Positions 16,082 to 22,660 are shown, counted from the stretch's first letter. The stretch: DNA of 64,000 bases from Pseudaminobacter soli (ex Zhang et al. 2022) (GCF_014595955.1 NZ_JABVCF010000004.1:124001-188000), one strand, 5' to 3'. The notes: generated by a model not told the origin, from the letters alone. Numbers and translations are program-made.

Positions 16082-16156
16082 GACGTGGTGGCGGAGTGGC
16101 TTACGCGCCGGATTGCAACCCCGGTCACGCCGGTTCAATTCCGGCTCACGTCTCCA
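16082..16156 (+). tRNA. tRNA-Cys(GCA)
   Basis: Plus strand, unlike the main array. Acceptor GACGTGG/TCACGTC, anticodon loop TTGCAAC, T-arm GCCGG-TTCAATT-CCGGC, discriminator T as usual for Cys, and encoded CCA. It lies directly upstream of glutaredoxin. Confidence 0.9.
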
Positions 16157-16170
16157 ACTCCCCTGAGCAA

Positions 16171-16395
16171 ATGCGGCATTTCAAGATCATCACTCAAGAC
16201 GACTGCAAATACTGTGACCGCGCGAAGGCGCTGATTCGGGAGATGGGTGATACCTTCTCCGAGATCAATCTTTCGACATTCACTGAGGAGGCGCGGGGCG
16301 CGTTCAAGAAACGCTACGGGACCGTTCCGCAGGTCTTCCTCGAAACGGTGCGCATTGGCGGCTCCGACGATCTTGCGGCATGGTACGCTACTTAG
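16171..16395 (+). CDS. glutaredoxin
   Basis: 74 aa. CKYC active site at residues 12-15, the cis-proline segment GTVPQVF, and GGSDDL near the end, the standard glutaredoxin order. Likely electron donor for ribonucleotide reductase or a general thiol reductant. It starts 15 bases after the encoded CCA of tRNA-Cys. Confidence 0.9.
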   Translation: MRHFKIITQDDCKYCDRAKALIREMGDTFSEINLSTFTEEARGAFKKRYGTVPQVFLETVRIGGSDDLAAWYAT

Positions 16396-16855
16396 CCGAC
16401 TCCTTGACGTGGTAGGCGTCGCCTTCCTTGTCCTTGACCAGTATTCCCCTCTTGGCCATCTCGGACAGAGCGGCCCATACCGTCTGCTTGCGGATACCAT
16501 CACCGAGCGCTGCGATGATCTCGGCGCTCGTCATCGGACGTTCCTGACCAATTAATATGGTTGTGATTTGCTGCTTTATCGGCGGTTTTTTCTCGATAAC
16601 GGCCGACATGAAATCCTTTGCGGCGCGCTTCGTAGATGGTGGGTTTACCGGGCCATTCGATTTTCGAGTCTTGGGAGCGGCGTGCGATTCCGTTTGTCGT
16701 TGCTGGTCGGCTTTCTTGAAGGAGTGGTAGGCCCCGGCCTCGATCGGCTCTCGGAGAGATTCGATCGTGTTTCTGACATCCTCCAATTTGTTTATTCTGA
16801 TTTTTAATGCTTCGATCTCGCGGTCGATCTGGGCGCACATCGCATCGATGTCCAT
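16388..16855 (-). CDS. coiled-coil protein with C-terminal winged-helix-like domain
   Basis: 155 aa. Residues 1-40 form a coiled coil (IDREIEALKIRINKLEDVRN). A basic linker follows. The C-terminal 60 residues (PMTSAEIIAALGDGIRKQTVWAALSEMAKRGIL) read like a winged helix-turn-helix. A DNA-binding regulator is inferred. Its end overlaps the glutaredoxin stop on the opposite strand. Confidence 0.7.
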   Translation of the reverse strand: MDIDAMCAQIDREIEALKIRINKLEDVRNTIESLREPIEAGAYHSFKKADQQRQTESHAAPKTRKSNGPVNPPSTKRAAKDFMSAVIEKKPPIKQQITTILIGQERPMTSAEIIAALGDGIRKQTVWAALSEMAKRGILVKDKEGDAYHVKESAK

Positions 16856-17098
16856 TAACGACTCCCTGTCCCCTTGGTTTGTTGTTGCTGCGGTTCTCCG
16901 CAGACGATTACCTCACCCAAGGTCAGACCTTATCTGAAATATGGCATCATGGGTATAACTCGTGCGTTAAGGAGGCTGGAAATTAACGGACGAAATCATA
17001 AGTCATTATGTCGCATAATTCGTCGGCTTTTAAGCCGGGTGGGTGCACCATCTAGGGTGCTTTCTGAAGGCGGGCAAGCGACTCATACGTGTACGCAT
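16856..17098. other. gene-free stretch upstream of the winged-helix gene
   Basis: About 240 bases between two minus-strand genes. A plus-strand open frame exists, but it has no ribosome site and a Cys-run start, so it is not believed. The stretch holds the leader of the 16388-16855 gene. Confidence 0.5.
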
Positions 17099-17131
17099 GA
17101 AAAAGCCCCGACCGCTATCGGCCGGGGCTCT
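17099..17131 (-). terminator. intrinsic terminator
   Basis: GCCCCGGCCGATAGCGGTCGGGGC-like hairpin (given here by position) followed on the minus strand by TTTTTC, just after the 105-aa gene. Confidence 0.85.
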
Positions 17132-17138
17132 GTACTCA

Positions 17139-17456
17139 TCACATTTTGTCGAAATCGACAGCGTCATTGACCGGGATTAGAAGCTCTTCGAGATCGAGCA
17201 TCACGTCCTCGTACTTCTTGATGAAGGCCTTGGTCACCTGCACGTCCGGGAGCGCGACGCTGTTGGGCTGGGCGTAGAGGGTGCCGAGCCCATCGACGTA
17301 AGCATCCTTGTTGACCTGCCTGACGCGGAGGGTCGTGTCACCCTTCGGGCGCTCATGCTTGAACCAGTTCCAGAATGCCTTGTCGACATCCTCGGCCTTG
17401 CCCCACGAATTTCCTCCGACCACGATAAAGTGGTTGAGCGGCTGTTGCTCACTCAT
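17139..17456 (-). CDS. hypothetical protein, 105 aa
   Basis: Starts MSEQQPLNHFIVVGGN with leader GGAGTGTCAAC. A soluble alpha/beta-looking protein with no recognised family. Monocistronic, with its own leader and terminator. Confidence 0.75.
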   Translation of the reverse strand: MSEQQPLNHFIVVGGNSWGKAEDVDKAFWNWFKHERPKGDTTLRVRQVNKDAYVDGLGTLYAQPNSVALPDVQVTKAFIKKYEDVMLDLEELLIPVNDAVDFDKM

Positions 17457-17697
17457 GTTGACACTCCTATAAGGTTTTCAAAGAACATTCCGCCTCATTG
17501 GCAGCATCTATATCATAGCATATCTGGTTGATATTGCAACAACTTTGTTCTTTGTAAGAATACTTGCGAGACAAGACTAGGTTGAGTGCAGACTAACTTT
17601 GAATACTACTGCAAACACGAAAAAGGCCCGGTGGGAGACGGGCCTTGATGGTTAGGGGTTGAGTGCAGAGACTAACATCGCAGGAATGATGACGATC
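17457..17697. other. intergenic stretch with two dispersed elements and a terminator
   Basis: Gene-free. It has GGTTGAGTGCAGA at about 17580 and 17657, and a GGCCCGGTGGGAGACGGGCC hairpin at about 17624-17645, which would terminate the tRNA array on the minus strand. Confidence 0.6.
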
Positions 17698-17790
17698 TGG
17701 AGGAGAGCGGCTGGTCTTGATCCGCAGACCTCTCCCGAGGTCCCAACCGTTTTCGAGACGGTGCCGGCGCGCCTGTCCGGTTCACTCTCC
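17698..17790 (-). tRNA. tRNA-Ser(CGA)
   Basis: Acceptor GGAGAGT/GCTCTCC, anticodon arm ACCGT-CTCGAAA-ACGGT, long variable arm, encoded CCA. Odd: the T-loop is ATCAAGA (no T54), the T-stem hardly pairs, and the discriminator is T. Confidence 0.8.
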
Positions 17791-17795
17791 ATAAC

Positions 17796-17880
17796 TGGTC
17801 CGAGGGGAGAGAATTTGCACTCCCACAGTCTAAGACGGCCGCTTTACAGGCGGTTAGGCTCACTCGTGCCCAGCCCTCGG
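17796..17880 (-). tRNA. tRNA-Tyr(GTA)
   Basis: Acceptor CCGAGGG/CCCTCGG, anticodon loop CTGTAAA, long variable arm, A73, CCA. Odd: the D-loop lacks GG and the T-loop begins TGC (G at position 55) and seems to have eight bases. Confidence 0.8.
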
Positions 17881-17926
17881 ATGCGCGATCGCGTATAAAG
17901 CGAGTTTATCCGGAATCGCGTATAAA

Positions 17927-18013
17927 TGGCGGAAGGCGGTGGCCCTGATCCACTAACCCGTGCGGGTCTCATCCGTTTAGCAAACGGAGCCGGCCCGAGC
18001 CGGTTCACCTTCC
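17927..18013 (-). tRNA. tRNA-Ser(GCT)
   Basis: Acceptor GGAAGGT/GCCTTCC, anticodon arm TCCGT-TTGCTAA-ACGGA, long variable arm, G73, CCA. T-loop ATCAGGG, without T54 and with G in place of A58. Confidence 0.85.
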
Positions 18014-18145
18014 AGAAATGAAATGGAGGAGACGGAGAGCAGGCCAGTATCGCTCGCGCTCGATTACGGGCGCGCCGGCCTGTCTCCTAGCCCTCTTACT
18101 CGCGCCATCCTATCGAGCCAACAGGACCGCTTCGGCAGGGCATCT

Positions 18146-18231
18146 TGGCGGAGAGCGGAGAACTCGAATCCCACACCTTGCGGTGCGCTTCGCCTTCCAA
18201 GCGGGCCGGGAACCTATCCCGTTCACTCTCC
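18146..18231 (-). tRNA. tRNA-Ser(GGA)
   Basis: Acceptor GGAGAGT/GCTCTCC, anticodon loop TTGGAAG with a weak stem (two mismatches), long variable arm, T-loop TTCGAGT (normal), G73, CCA. Confidence 0.85.
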
Positions 18232-18235
18232 ATAC

Positions 18236-18310
18236 TGGTCCCAGCGGCAGGATTCGAACCTGCGACCTCTCCCTTATGAGGGGAAAGCACTACCGCCGTG
18301 CTCCACTGGG
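18236..18310 (-). tRNA. tRNA-Met(CAT) or tRNA-Ile2
   Basis: Acceptor CCCAGTG/CGCTGGG, anticodon loop CTCATAA, T-arm GCAGG-TTCGAAT-CCTGC, A73, CCA. It lacks the GGG/CCC pairs of initiators. A CAT anticodon could also be lysidine-modified for Ile. Confidence 0.85.
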
Positions 18311-18787
18311 TTAATCGCGTCGGACCACCTGAATGGGGCCGTCCGACAGAATGTCGTGCTTGATGCAGACCTCGACGGCGCGCTCGGCCGTCGCGCCCAT
18401 CTCCAGAGCACCCACGGCGATCATGTCGCCGGAGCCGAAGACGTGCCATTCGCTCTCGACCTCGTAAGGTGGATCGTCCCCCTCGAAGCGGATGCAGACG
18501 CCGTCCGGCTTGATCACGAAGCCGGTGCAGTTGTCGTCCTTCCCAGTCGGCTCGATCCGAGGACTGCTGTACTCCAGATTCTGGAGGAACTTGGGGAAGT
18601 TGTCCGAGCGGCACCAGCGGATGAACTTGGCGACGTAGGGCGCTTCGCCGGTCCCACCGACGAGGTAGGCTTCACCATCGACATCGACGCGAGCGATCTT
18701 CTCGGCGTGGCCGAGCACGTTCCAGTTGCGTCGGATCAACTGAGAATCCGACGCAAGGACACCGTCACGATAGACGAGGACAGTCAT
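18311..18787 (-). CDS. Ntn-hydrolase, HslV/proteasome-beta-like
   Basis: 158 aa. Begins MTVLVYRDGVLASDSQ, the family start in which removal of Met exposes a Thr nucleophile. FGSGDMIAVGALEMGATAERAVEV near the C-terminus is the conserved GSG...A..A...GA...AV helix. No ATPase partner (HslU) is next to it. It lies inside the tRNA array between tRNA-Met and tRNA-Gln. A peptidase or amidase function is inferred from the fold. Confidence 0.75.
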   Translation of the reverse strand: MTVLVYRDGVLASDSQLIRRNWNVLGHAEKIARVDVDGEAYLVGGTGEAPYVAKFIRWCRSDNFPKFLQNLEYSSPRIEPTGKDDNCTGFVIKPDGVCIRFEGDDPPYEVESEWHVFGSGDMIAVGALEMGATAERAVEVCIKHDILSDGPIQVVRRD

Positions 18788-19170
18788 CAGTAGCGCGCCG
18801 CGCCGAGCGAACGGGAAGGCGCAGCGCCCAGACCGGTCTCGGTGGACTTCTTGCCCTTCTTCTTGTTGTCGTCGAAGAACTTGTCGAGCGACTGGACCTG
18901 CACCGCCTTGACGATCAGGCGAACGATCGCGACCGGGTAGGTATTGGCCGAGGCCGAAACATCTCCGAAAGTGGCGATCGACGACTCGGTGTCGCCATTG
19001 CCGATCTTCCCGCCGACATCCCCCTTTCCGAGGATCGAATTGACGGCCGCAGCCGCCTTGGTCACGTCGGTGAGGTCGGTGCCGAGGAGATTGTTCGCTG
19101 CTGCGAGCGCCGCGTCCTCGTCGTTGAGCTTGCTGATTTCGACCAGCTTCTCGAAGTCGTTTCTGTCCAT
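18787..19170 (-). CDS. hypothetical protein, 127 aa
   Basis: Ala- and Asp-rich N-terminal helices and a Lys-rich stretch DDNKKKGKKS near residue 100. Its stop overlaps the start of the Ntn hydrolase, so the two are coupled. The upstream leader has GGGAGTTCCGGGC. No family was recognised. Confidence 0.75.
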   Translation of the reverse strand: MDRNDFEKLVEISKLNDEDAALAAANNLLGTDLTDVTKAAAAVNSILGKGDVGGKIGNGDTESSIATFGDVSASANTYPVAIVRLIVKAVQVQSLDKFFDDNKKKGKKSTETGLGAAPSRSLGAARY

Positions 19171-19242
19171 GCCCGGAACTCCCTTGTGGTTAGGCTTGCG
19201 GGATTCCGTTTAGGGGTTCTTTACGGCAGTGTCAAGAAAAAC

Positions 19243-19316
19243 TGGATGCCCTGCCACGACTCGAACGTGGACTCATCGCTTCAAAGGCGCGCGTCCTACC
19301 TTTAGACGACAGGGCA
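19243..19316 (-). tRNA. tRNA-Gln(TTG)
   Basis: Acceptor TGCCCTG/CAGGGCA, anticodon loop CTTTGAA, T-arm CCACG-TTCGAGT-CGTGG, CCA. Standard elbow. Confidence 0.85.
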
Positions 19317-19326
19317 GGAGTGAGGG

Positions 19327-19399
19327 TGGCTCGGCAGGTACGGGTCGAACGTACATCGGCTGATTCAGAGTCAGCGTGCTTACCATTAGCGACTGCCGA
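19327..19399 (-). tRNA. tRNA-Gln(CTG)
   Basis: Acceptor TCGGCAG/CTGCCGA, anticodon arm GCTGA-CTCTGAA-TCAGC, T-loop TTCGACC, G73, CCA. Confidence 0.92.
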
Positions 19400-19405
19400 A
19401 TAAAC

Positions 19406-19482
19406 TGGTGCCAAGGGGAAGTTTCGAGCTTCCGACCTCCGGGGTTTCAATCCGGCGCTCTAACCATCTGAGCTACCAAGGC
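19406..19482 (-). tRNA. tRNA-Phe(GAA)
   Basis: Anticodon arm CCGGA-TTGAAAC-CCCGG, A73, CCA. Odd: the acceptor strands GCCTTGG and CCTTGGC give two T-T mismatches at pairs 4 and 5, and the T-loop is CTCGAAA. Confidence 0.8.
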
Positions 19483-19490
19483 ATAAAAAT

Positions 19491-19576
19491 TGGCTCGCGA
19501 GGGAGGGATCGAACCTCCGCCCCCTTCGGGGTCCACCGGTTAACAGCCGGGAACATTACCACTCTGCCACTCGCAA
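19491..19576 (-). tRNA. tRNA with Asn anticodon (GTT) and long variable arm
   Basis: Acceptor TTGCGAG/CTCGCGA, anticodon arm CCGGC-TGTTAA-type with GTT, G73, T-loop TTCGATC, CCA. A long hairpin variable arm (GACCCC-GAA-GGGGGC) is not expected for Asn. Confidence 0.75.
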
Positions 19577-19585
19577 TCATAACAC

Positions 19586-19673
19586 TGGAGAACCGGGTGG
19601 GGATCGAACCCACGGTGGGCTTTCGCCATCGGATTAAAAGTCCGCGCCCTTCGACCAACTTGGATACCGGTTC
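19586..19673 (-). tRNA. tRNA with Lys anticodon (TTT) and long variable arm
   Basis: Acceptor GAACCGG/CCGGTTC, anticodon loop CTTTTAA, T-loop TTCGATC, CCA. Class II variable arm (TGGCGAAAGCCCA) and discriminator T, both atypical for Lys. Confidence 0.75.
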
Positions 19674-19679
19674 ACGATC

Positions 19680-19754
19680 TGGAGCCCTGCTCGGGGACCG
19701 CACCCGCTTCTACCGCTTACAAGGCGGCTGCTTCACTCTCAAAGCTTTCAGGGC
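19680..19754 (-). tRNA. tRNA-Thr(TGT)
   Basis: Acceptor GCCCTGA/GCAGGGC, anticodon arm GCCGC-CTTGTAA-GCGGT, CCA. The D-loop TGAGAGTG lacks GG and the T-loop TGCGGTC has G at position 55. Confidence 0.8.
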
Positions 19755-19760
19755 ATTGTC

Positions 19761-19835
19761 TGGAGCCTCGGTCGGGAACTGCACCCGCTTCTGACCGGTA
19801 CGAACGGCCTGCTTCACTCGCAAAGCTTTCGAGGC
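19761..19835 (-). tRNA. tRNA-Thr(CGT)
   Basis: Acceptor GCCTCGA/CCGAGGC, anticodon arm GGCCG-TTCGTAC-CGGTC, CCA. D-loop TGCGAGTG and T-loop TGCAGTT show the same altered elbow as tRNA-Thr(TGT), so the two are probably duplicates. Confidence 0.8.
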
Positions 19836-19846
19836 ATAATAAATAA

Positions 19847-19934
19847 TGGAGTACCCGGCTGGATTCGAACCAGCGGTGTGCTTTCGCAGGCGGATTAAGA
19901 GTCCGACGCCATCGACCAACTCGGCCACGGGTAC
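19847..19934 (-). tRNA. tRNA with Lys anticodon (CTT) and long variable arm
   Basis: Acceptor GTACCCG/CGGGTAC, anticodon loop CTCTTAA, class II D-arm and variable arm, T-loop TTCGAAT, discriminator T, CCA. Closely related to the TTT tRNA at 19586. Confidence 0.78.
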
Positions 19935-19940
19935 ATTAGC

Positions 19941-20014
19941 TGGAGCCGACACGTGGAATTGAACCACGGCTCCGTCCTTACCACGGACGGCGTCTACCAC
20001 TGACATATATCGGC
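19941..20014 (-). tRNA. tRNA-Thr(GGT)
   Basis: Acceptor GCCGATA/TGTCGGC, anticodon arm CGTCC-GTGGTAA-GGACG, D-loop with GTGG, T-loop TTCAATT, CCA. Standard elbow, unlike the other two Thr tRNAs. Confidence 0.9.
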
Positions 20015-20099
20015 AAAATTTAACTGTCTCGATTAATCGAGCCGCAACTTGTCCTTGCTACAACCGCTGTGCTGATCACAACACCACGAGGCAACAGAC

Positions 20100-20282
20100 A
20101 TGATGAAACTGCTGAAGCGCTTCCAGAGCGATGAGTCTGGAGCAACTGCAATCGAATACGGCCTGATCGCTGCTTTGATCGCGCTGGCGATCGTCGTCGG
20201 CGCTGGCGCACTCGGCGAGAACCTGAACGCCAAGTTTCAGGCAATCAGTGACCAGTTGGCGGGTACGCCGGAGGGAGAATAG
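20100..20282 (+). CDS. Flp-family type IVb pilin
   Basis: 60 aa. ESG-ATAIEYGLIAALIALAI is the complete Flp prepilin signature: a short basic leader, a Gly before the cleavage site, Glu at +5, Tyr at +6 and a hydrophobic helix. The size equals that of host Flp pilins. It is on the plus strand inside a minus-strand tRNA array, with its own leader (CACGAGGCAAC) and a strong terminator. Host prepilin peptidase could process it and it could enter or block the host Flp pilus. Whether it helps adsorption, blocks superinfection or was simply captured from a host cannot be told. Confidence 0.9.
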   Translation: MMKLLKRFQSDESGATAIEYGLIAALIALAIVVGAGALGENLNAKFQAISDQLAGTPEGE

Positions 20283-20317
20283 AGTTCCTTGTCCGCGTTA
20301 CAGCAACGACAAGCAAC

Positions 20318-20350
20318 TGACCGCCCTCCGGGGCGGTTTTTTTTTTTTGG
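20318..20350 (+). terminator. intrinsic terminator after the pilin gene
   Basis: CCGCCC-TCC-GGGGCGG hairpin followed by a long T tract. Confidence 0.92.
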
Positions 20351-20425
20351 TGGAGACGGTGAGAATCGAACTCACAACAGCCTGCTTGCAAGGCGGGCTC
20401 GCTAACCCTTAGAACATGCGTCCCC
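20348..20425 (-). tRNA. tRNA-Ala(TGC)
   Basis: Acceptor GGGGACG/CGTCTCC, anticodon loop CTTGCAA, T-loop TTCGATT, A73, CCA. Confidence 0.88.
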
Positions 20426-20438
20426 AAACTCTGAAAAA

Positions 20439-20540
20439 TGATCCGGCAGGCGGGCGAGTGTCCCCGCGTCATCTCCCCGGCTAGACAGCACCGAGGTTTT
20501 GCAGCCACGCCTTGTCTAAGGGCGGGTCGCTATGTCCGGA
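20439..20540 (-). other. possible degenerate tRNA-Cys-like element
   Basis: Weak acceptor pairing (TCCGGAC with TGCCGGA), a four-pair D-like stem, a loop containing CTGCAAAA, a long variable segment, a GCGGG...CCCGC T-like stem without TTC, discriminator T and only CA at the end. It could be a decayed or highly divergent tRNA; it may also be only spacer. Confidence 0.25.
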
Positions 20541-20602
20541 AGGTCACGTTATTCCACGCCAGACCATCCGCTGCTCGTCGCGTTCTGAGCTACTGCCGAA
20601 AC

Positions 20603-20679
20603 TGGACCTTCCGGCTGGGATCGAACCAGCGCCCTCCAGCTTCGGAGGCCGGCGCTCTTGTCCGCTGAGCTACGGAAGG
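20603..20679 (-). tRNA. tRNA-Arg(CCG)
   Basis: Acceptor CCTTCCG/CGGAAGG, anticodon arm CCGGC-CTCCGAA-GCTGG, T-loop TTCGATC, discriminator T, CCA. Confidence 0.88.
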
Positions 20680-20682
20680 AAT

Positions 20683-20757
20683 TGGAGCGGGTAGCGAGGG
20701 TCGAACTCGCGCCTCTAGGCTGGCAACCTAGTGCTCTACCAACTGAGCTATACCTGC
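20683..20757 (-). tRNA. tRNA-Gly(GCC)
   Basis: Acceptor GCAGGTA/TACCCGC (one A-C mismatch), anticodon arm CTAGG-TTGCCAG-CCTAG, T-loop TTCGACC, T73, CCA. Confidence 0.9.
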
Positions 20758-20944
20758 AATTTCGCGGGGTGGGGCTCAGGTCATCACTCCTGTCCCCTGA
20801 GCGGGTGATGATCCGGTTTGGGGCCGGTCCCTCTCCCCCTGCTCGGAGAGCCCGAAGGCTCAATCCTTGGAAACTCTCGACAGGGGTCACCTGTCGCTAG
20901 GCAAGGCTCTGAAGGTTGACGAGACCTTCGCCCTTGCGTGCCTA
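20758..20944 (-). ncRNA. hairpin-rich spacer, candidate structured RNA
   Basis: No gene. Several clean hairpins: CTCAGG...CCTGAG, CGACAGG-tgacc-CCTGTCG, GAGCC-TTCG-GGCTC, and GAAGGT-CTCGTCA-ACCTTC nested within GCAAGG...CCTTGC. It is part of the same minus-strand transcript as the flanking tRNAs. Confidence 0.45.
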
Positions 20945-21022
20945 TGGCCTCCCCGGAGAGATTCGAACTCCCGACACGGGAGGTAGAAGCTCCCTGCTCT
21001 AGGTCCACTGAGCTACGGAGAG
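20945..21022 (-). tRNA. tRNA-Arg(TCT)
   Basis: Acceptor CTCTCCG/CGGGGAG, anticodon arm GGGAG-CTTCTAC-CTCCC, T-loop TTCGAAT, G73, CCA. Confidence 0.9.
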
Positions 21023-21469
21023 GAGATCGCTTTTGGAGGGAGGCCAGCAGGCCATCGTTAGATGGAGTGTCAACACAACGGAGTCGCAAGACTTGCCGAA
21101 GCTGCCGACCTCCCGCCAAAGGCGATCTAGGTGCCGAAAGCGTGAGACTACCGCTTTCGATGACGACCTTCCCGCATTATCCGACGCCTTGCGAGCGTGG
21201 TTCTCGGGATGTCCACGCCGAGCATATTGCTATGTCTCGACGTATTCGTCAATGCCGCCTTTTTTAGCGCGTGGCGTTTCGCGCGTCGCTGCGTGCTATT
21301 CGGCGTCTCGTCGACCGTGAGCCTTGCGGGCTCTTCGCGGCTGCTACACCGCTACGATCTCTTCCTCACCGACACCCTCCAGCTTGCGACCTTCAGGTGA
21401 CCCAGTTCCCCGCAGGGCTGGGCATTAGGCATCTTTCACACGCAACCGGGACAGGCTTTGCGTTTTGTT
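21023..21469 (-). other. gene-free, structured stretch in the tRNA array
   Basis: Begins with a long inverted repeat (AGATCGC-type arm near 21022-21045 pairing with 21110-21131). It holds an exact plus-strand copy of the early leader GTCAACACAACGGAG near 21067, and many GC-rich hairpins. No tRNA or convincing open frame was seen. Confidence 0.45.
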
Positions 21470-21542
21470 ATCGTGAGGCCGGATTTGAACCGGCGACCGA
21501 TGGCTTAGAGGGCCATTGCGCTACCAACTGCGCTACTCGCAA
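21470..21542 (-). tRNA. tRNA with TCT (Arg) anticodon and C33
   Basis: Anticodon arm ATGGC-CCTCTAA-GCCAT, T-arm GCCGG-TTCAAAT-CCGGC, D-loop with TTGG. Odd: position 33 is C instead of the universal T, the acceptor TTGCGAG/CTCACGA has one mismatch, and no CCA is encoded. Confidence 0.65.
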
Positions 21543-22075
21543 CCCACCGAGACGTGCTGCCCCAGTTGCTCCAAGCCCTTTTGGGACCCAGAATACAACA
21601 CGCCTGCTGCTACCTTTCGCGCTGCTAACGCTACTCGATCATGCTTCGAGATCACGGGTCATTTCAGCCCGAGACCTTGCCACATTGCCAGACGCCCTCG
21701 GCCGCTAAGCCTCGAACCTTCTGACTACCCTTCATCATCGGCCATCGATCAGTTTGCGTGCCGGGCGCGCTTTGCGAGCGCTTGAGGGCCACCATCGGCT
21801 ACCCTCTTATCCAACCTTGCGGGTCGGACCCTGCCTGATCTTCGGGCCTAGCCCACCTTCCGGTAAGCCGGGTGTCCCCGTGACTGGGCTTGCATGGCTG
21901 GACGCGGTTACCCGCGTGGAGGTTTATGGGAAACCCTCCTTTGGGCCGGTTGCCCGGCTTACCCTGACGACGCCATGCCGCCAAACTCTGCTCCGGTTCT
22001 CGTCGCCGATCGCCGTCGCCTTGTTGTCCTCTAACTACTTCACGACTGCGCCGCCCGTCAAGCATTAATTTGCAA
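21543..22075 (-). ncRNA. candidate large ornate structured RNA
   Basis: About 530 bases without a gene. On the minus strand: GGTAAGCCGGG pairs with CCCGGCTTACC about 95 bases away; GCCGG-GCAA-CCGGC and CGCGG-GTAA-CCGCG are GNRA tetraloop hairpins; GGAGG...CCTCC; TCCGACC-CGCAA-GGTTGGA. A possible promoter (TTGACG-N17-GTAGTT) lies at 22033-22061. Position and style resemble the large phage RNAs GOLLD and ROOL, which also sit in tRNA arrays. Homology is not shown. Confidence 0.5.
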
Positions 22076-22100
22076 TCGTGTTAAGATTTTTTCGACATAC

Positions 22101-22180
22101 TGGAGCGCACGGCAGGGGTCGAACCTGCATCTTCCTCCATTACCTTACTCTCGGTTCGTAGCCGAGGGGGTTACGTGCGC
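22101..22180 (-). tRNA. tRNA-Arg(ACG) lacking a D-arm
   Basis: Acceptor GCGCACG/CGTGCGC (perfect), anticodon arm CTCGG-CTACGAA-CCGAG (perfect), T-arm GCAGG-TTCGACC-CCTGC (perfect), CCA. Only seven bases (TAACCCC) join acceptor and anticodon stems, so there is no D-arm; the variable region is 21 bases. Confidence 0.75.
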
Positions 22181-22185
22181 ATAAA

Positions 22186-22261
22186 TGGCGAGCCATAAGG
22201 GAGTCGAACCCTCCTTCTCCGATCGACAGTCGGAGCCCTTCACCACGACGGGAAATGGCCC
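22186..22261 (-). tRNA. tRNA-Asp(GTC)
   Basis: Acceptor GGGCCAT/ATGGCTC, anticodon arm TCCGA-CTGTCGA-TCGGA, D-loop with GTGG, T-loop TTCGACT, G73, CCA. Confidence 0.9.
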
Positions 22262-22269
22262 ATTGAAAA

Positions 22270-22344
22270 TGGAACTGGGAGCCCGGCTCGAACGGGCGAT
22301 TCCGGGGACACAACCCGGCCGGTTACCTCTACCGTCATCCCAGC
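22270..22344 (-). tRNA. tRNA-His(GTG)
   Basis: Acceptor GCTGGGA/TCCCAGT, anticodon arm CCGGG-TTGTGTC-CCCGG, T-loop TTCGAGC, CCA. The encoded base before position 1 is T and discriminator is T, unusual for His (G-1, C73). Confidence 0.85.
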
Positions 22345-22352
22345 ATAGTGTT

Positions 22353-22424
22353 TGGAGCGGACTGCCGGGATCGAACCGGCCTTGGGAGATTGGAAGCCTC
22401 TTAACTCACCGAGAGCAAGCCCGC
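22353..22424 (-). tRNA. tRNA-Gly(TCC)
   Basis: Acceptor GCGGGCT/AGTCCGC, anticodon loop CTTCCAA, T-loop TTCGATC, T73, CCA. Confidence 0.88.
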
Positions 22425-22429
22425 ATGTC

Positions 22430-22511
22430 TGGTACGCCTAGCAGGACTTGAACCTGCACGCCGAAGCACGGGCATCTCAGTCCCGCGTGTCTACCTTTCC
22501 ACCATAGGCGC
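22430..22511 (-). tRNA. tRNA-Leu(GAG)
   Basis: Acceptor GCGCCTA/TAGGCGT, anticodon loop CTGAGAT, long variable arm TGCTTCGGCGT, T-loop TTCAAGT, A73, CCA. Confidence 0.9.
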
Positions 22512-22660
22512 ATGTTTGTTTGGCGGGGCCGAACACCTGTCGACCCGATCCGGACGCGATCCCGGACCCTGCACGATTACCCTCTCGCCGATCGCGCGGC
22601 CGTTCATGACCGGCCTTTGTTCTCGGGCGATTTTGATGAAGAGAGTCGCCGTCGCCAATC
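22512..22660 (-). other. gene-free spacer in the tRNA array
   Basis: GC-rich stretch with short hairpins (for example GGCCG...CGGCC). No complete tRNA could be folded by eye; a divergent tRNA is not excluded. Confidence 0.3.

Noticed and set aside
16874-17170. 98-residue plus-strand open frame beginning with a Cys run
   Set aside because: No ribosome site, runs through a terminator and overlaps the opposite gene.
18023-18793. 256-residue plus-strand open frame
   Set aside because: Crosses two tRNA genes and the antisense of the Ntn hydrolase.
21543-22075. RNase P RNA
   Set aside because: The conserved P4 sequences (GAGGAAAGTCC and ACAGAA type) are not seen.
22512-22660. Additional tRNA in the spacer after tRNA-Leu(GAG)
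   Set aside because: Acceptor and anticodon arms could not be paired convincingly by eye.
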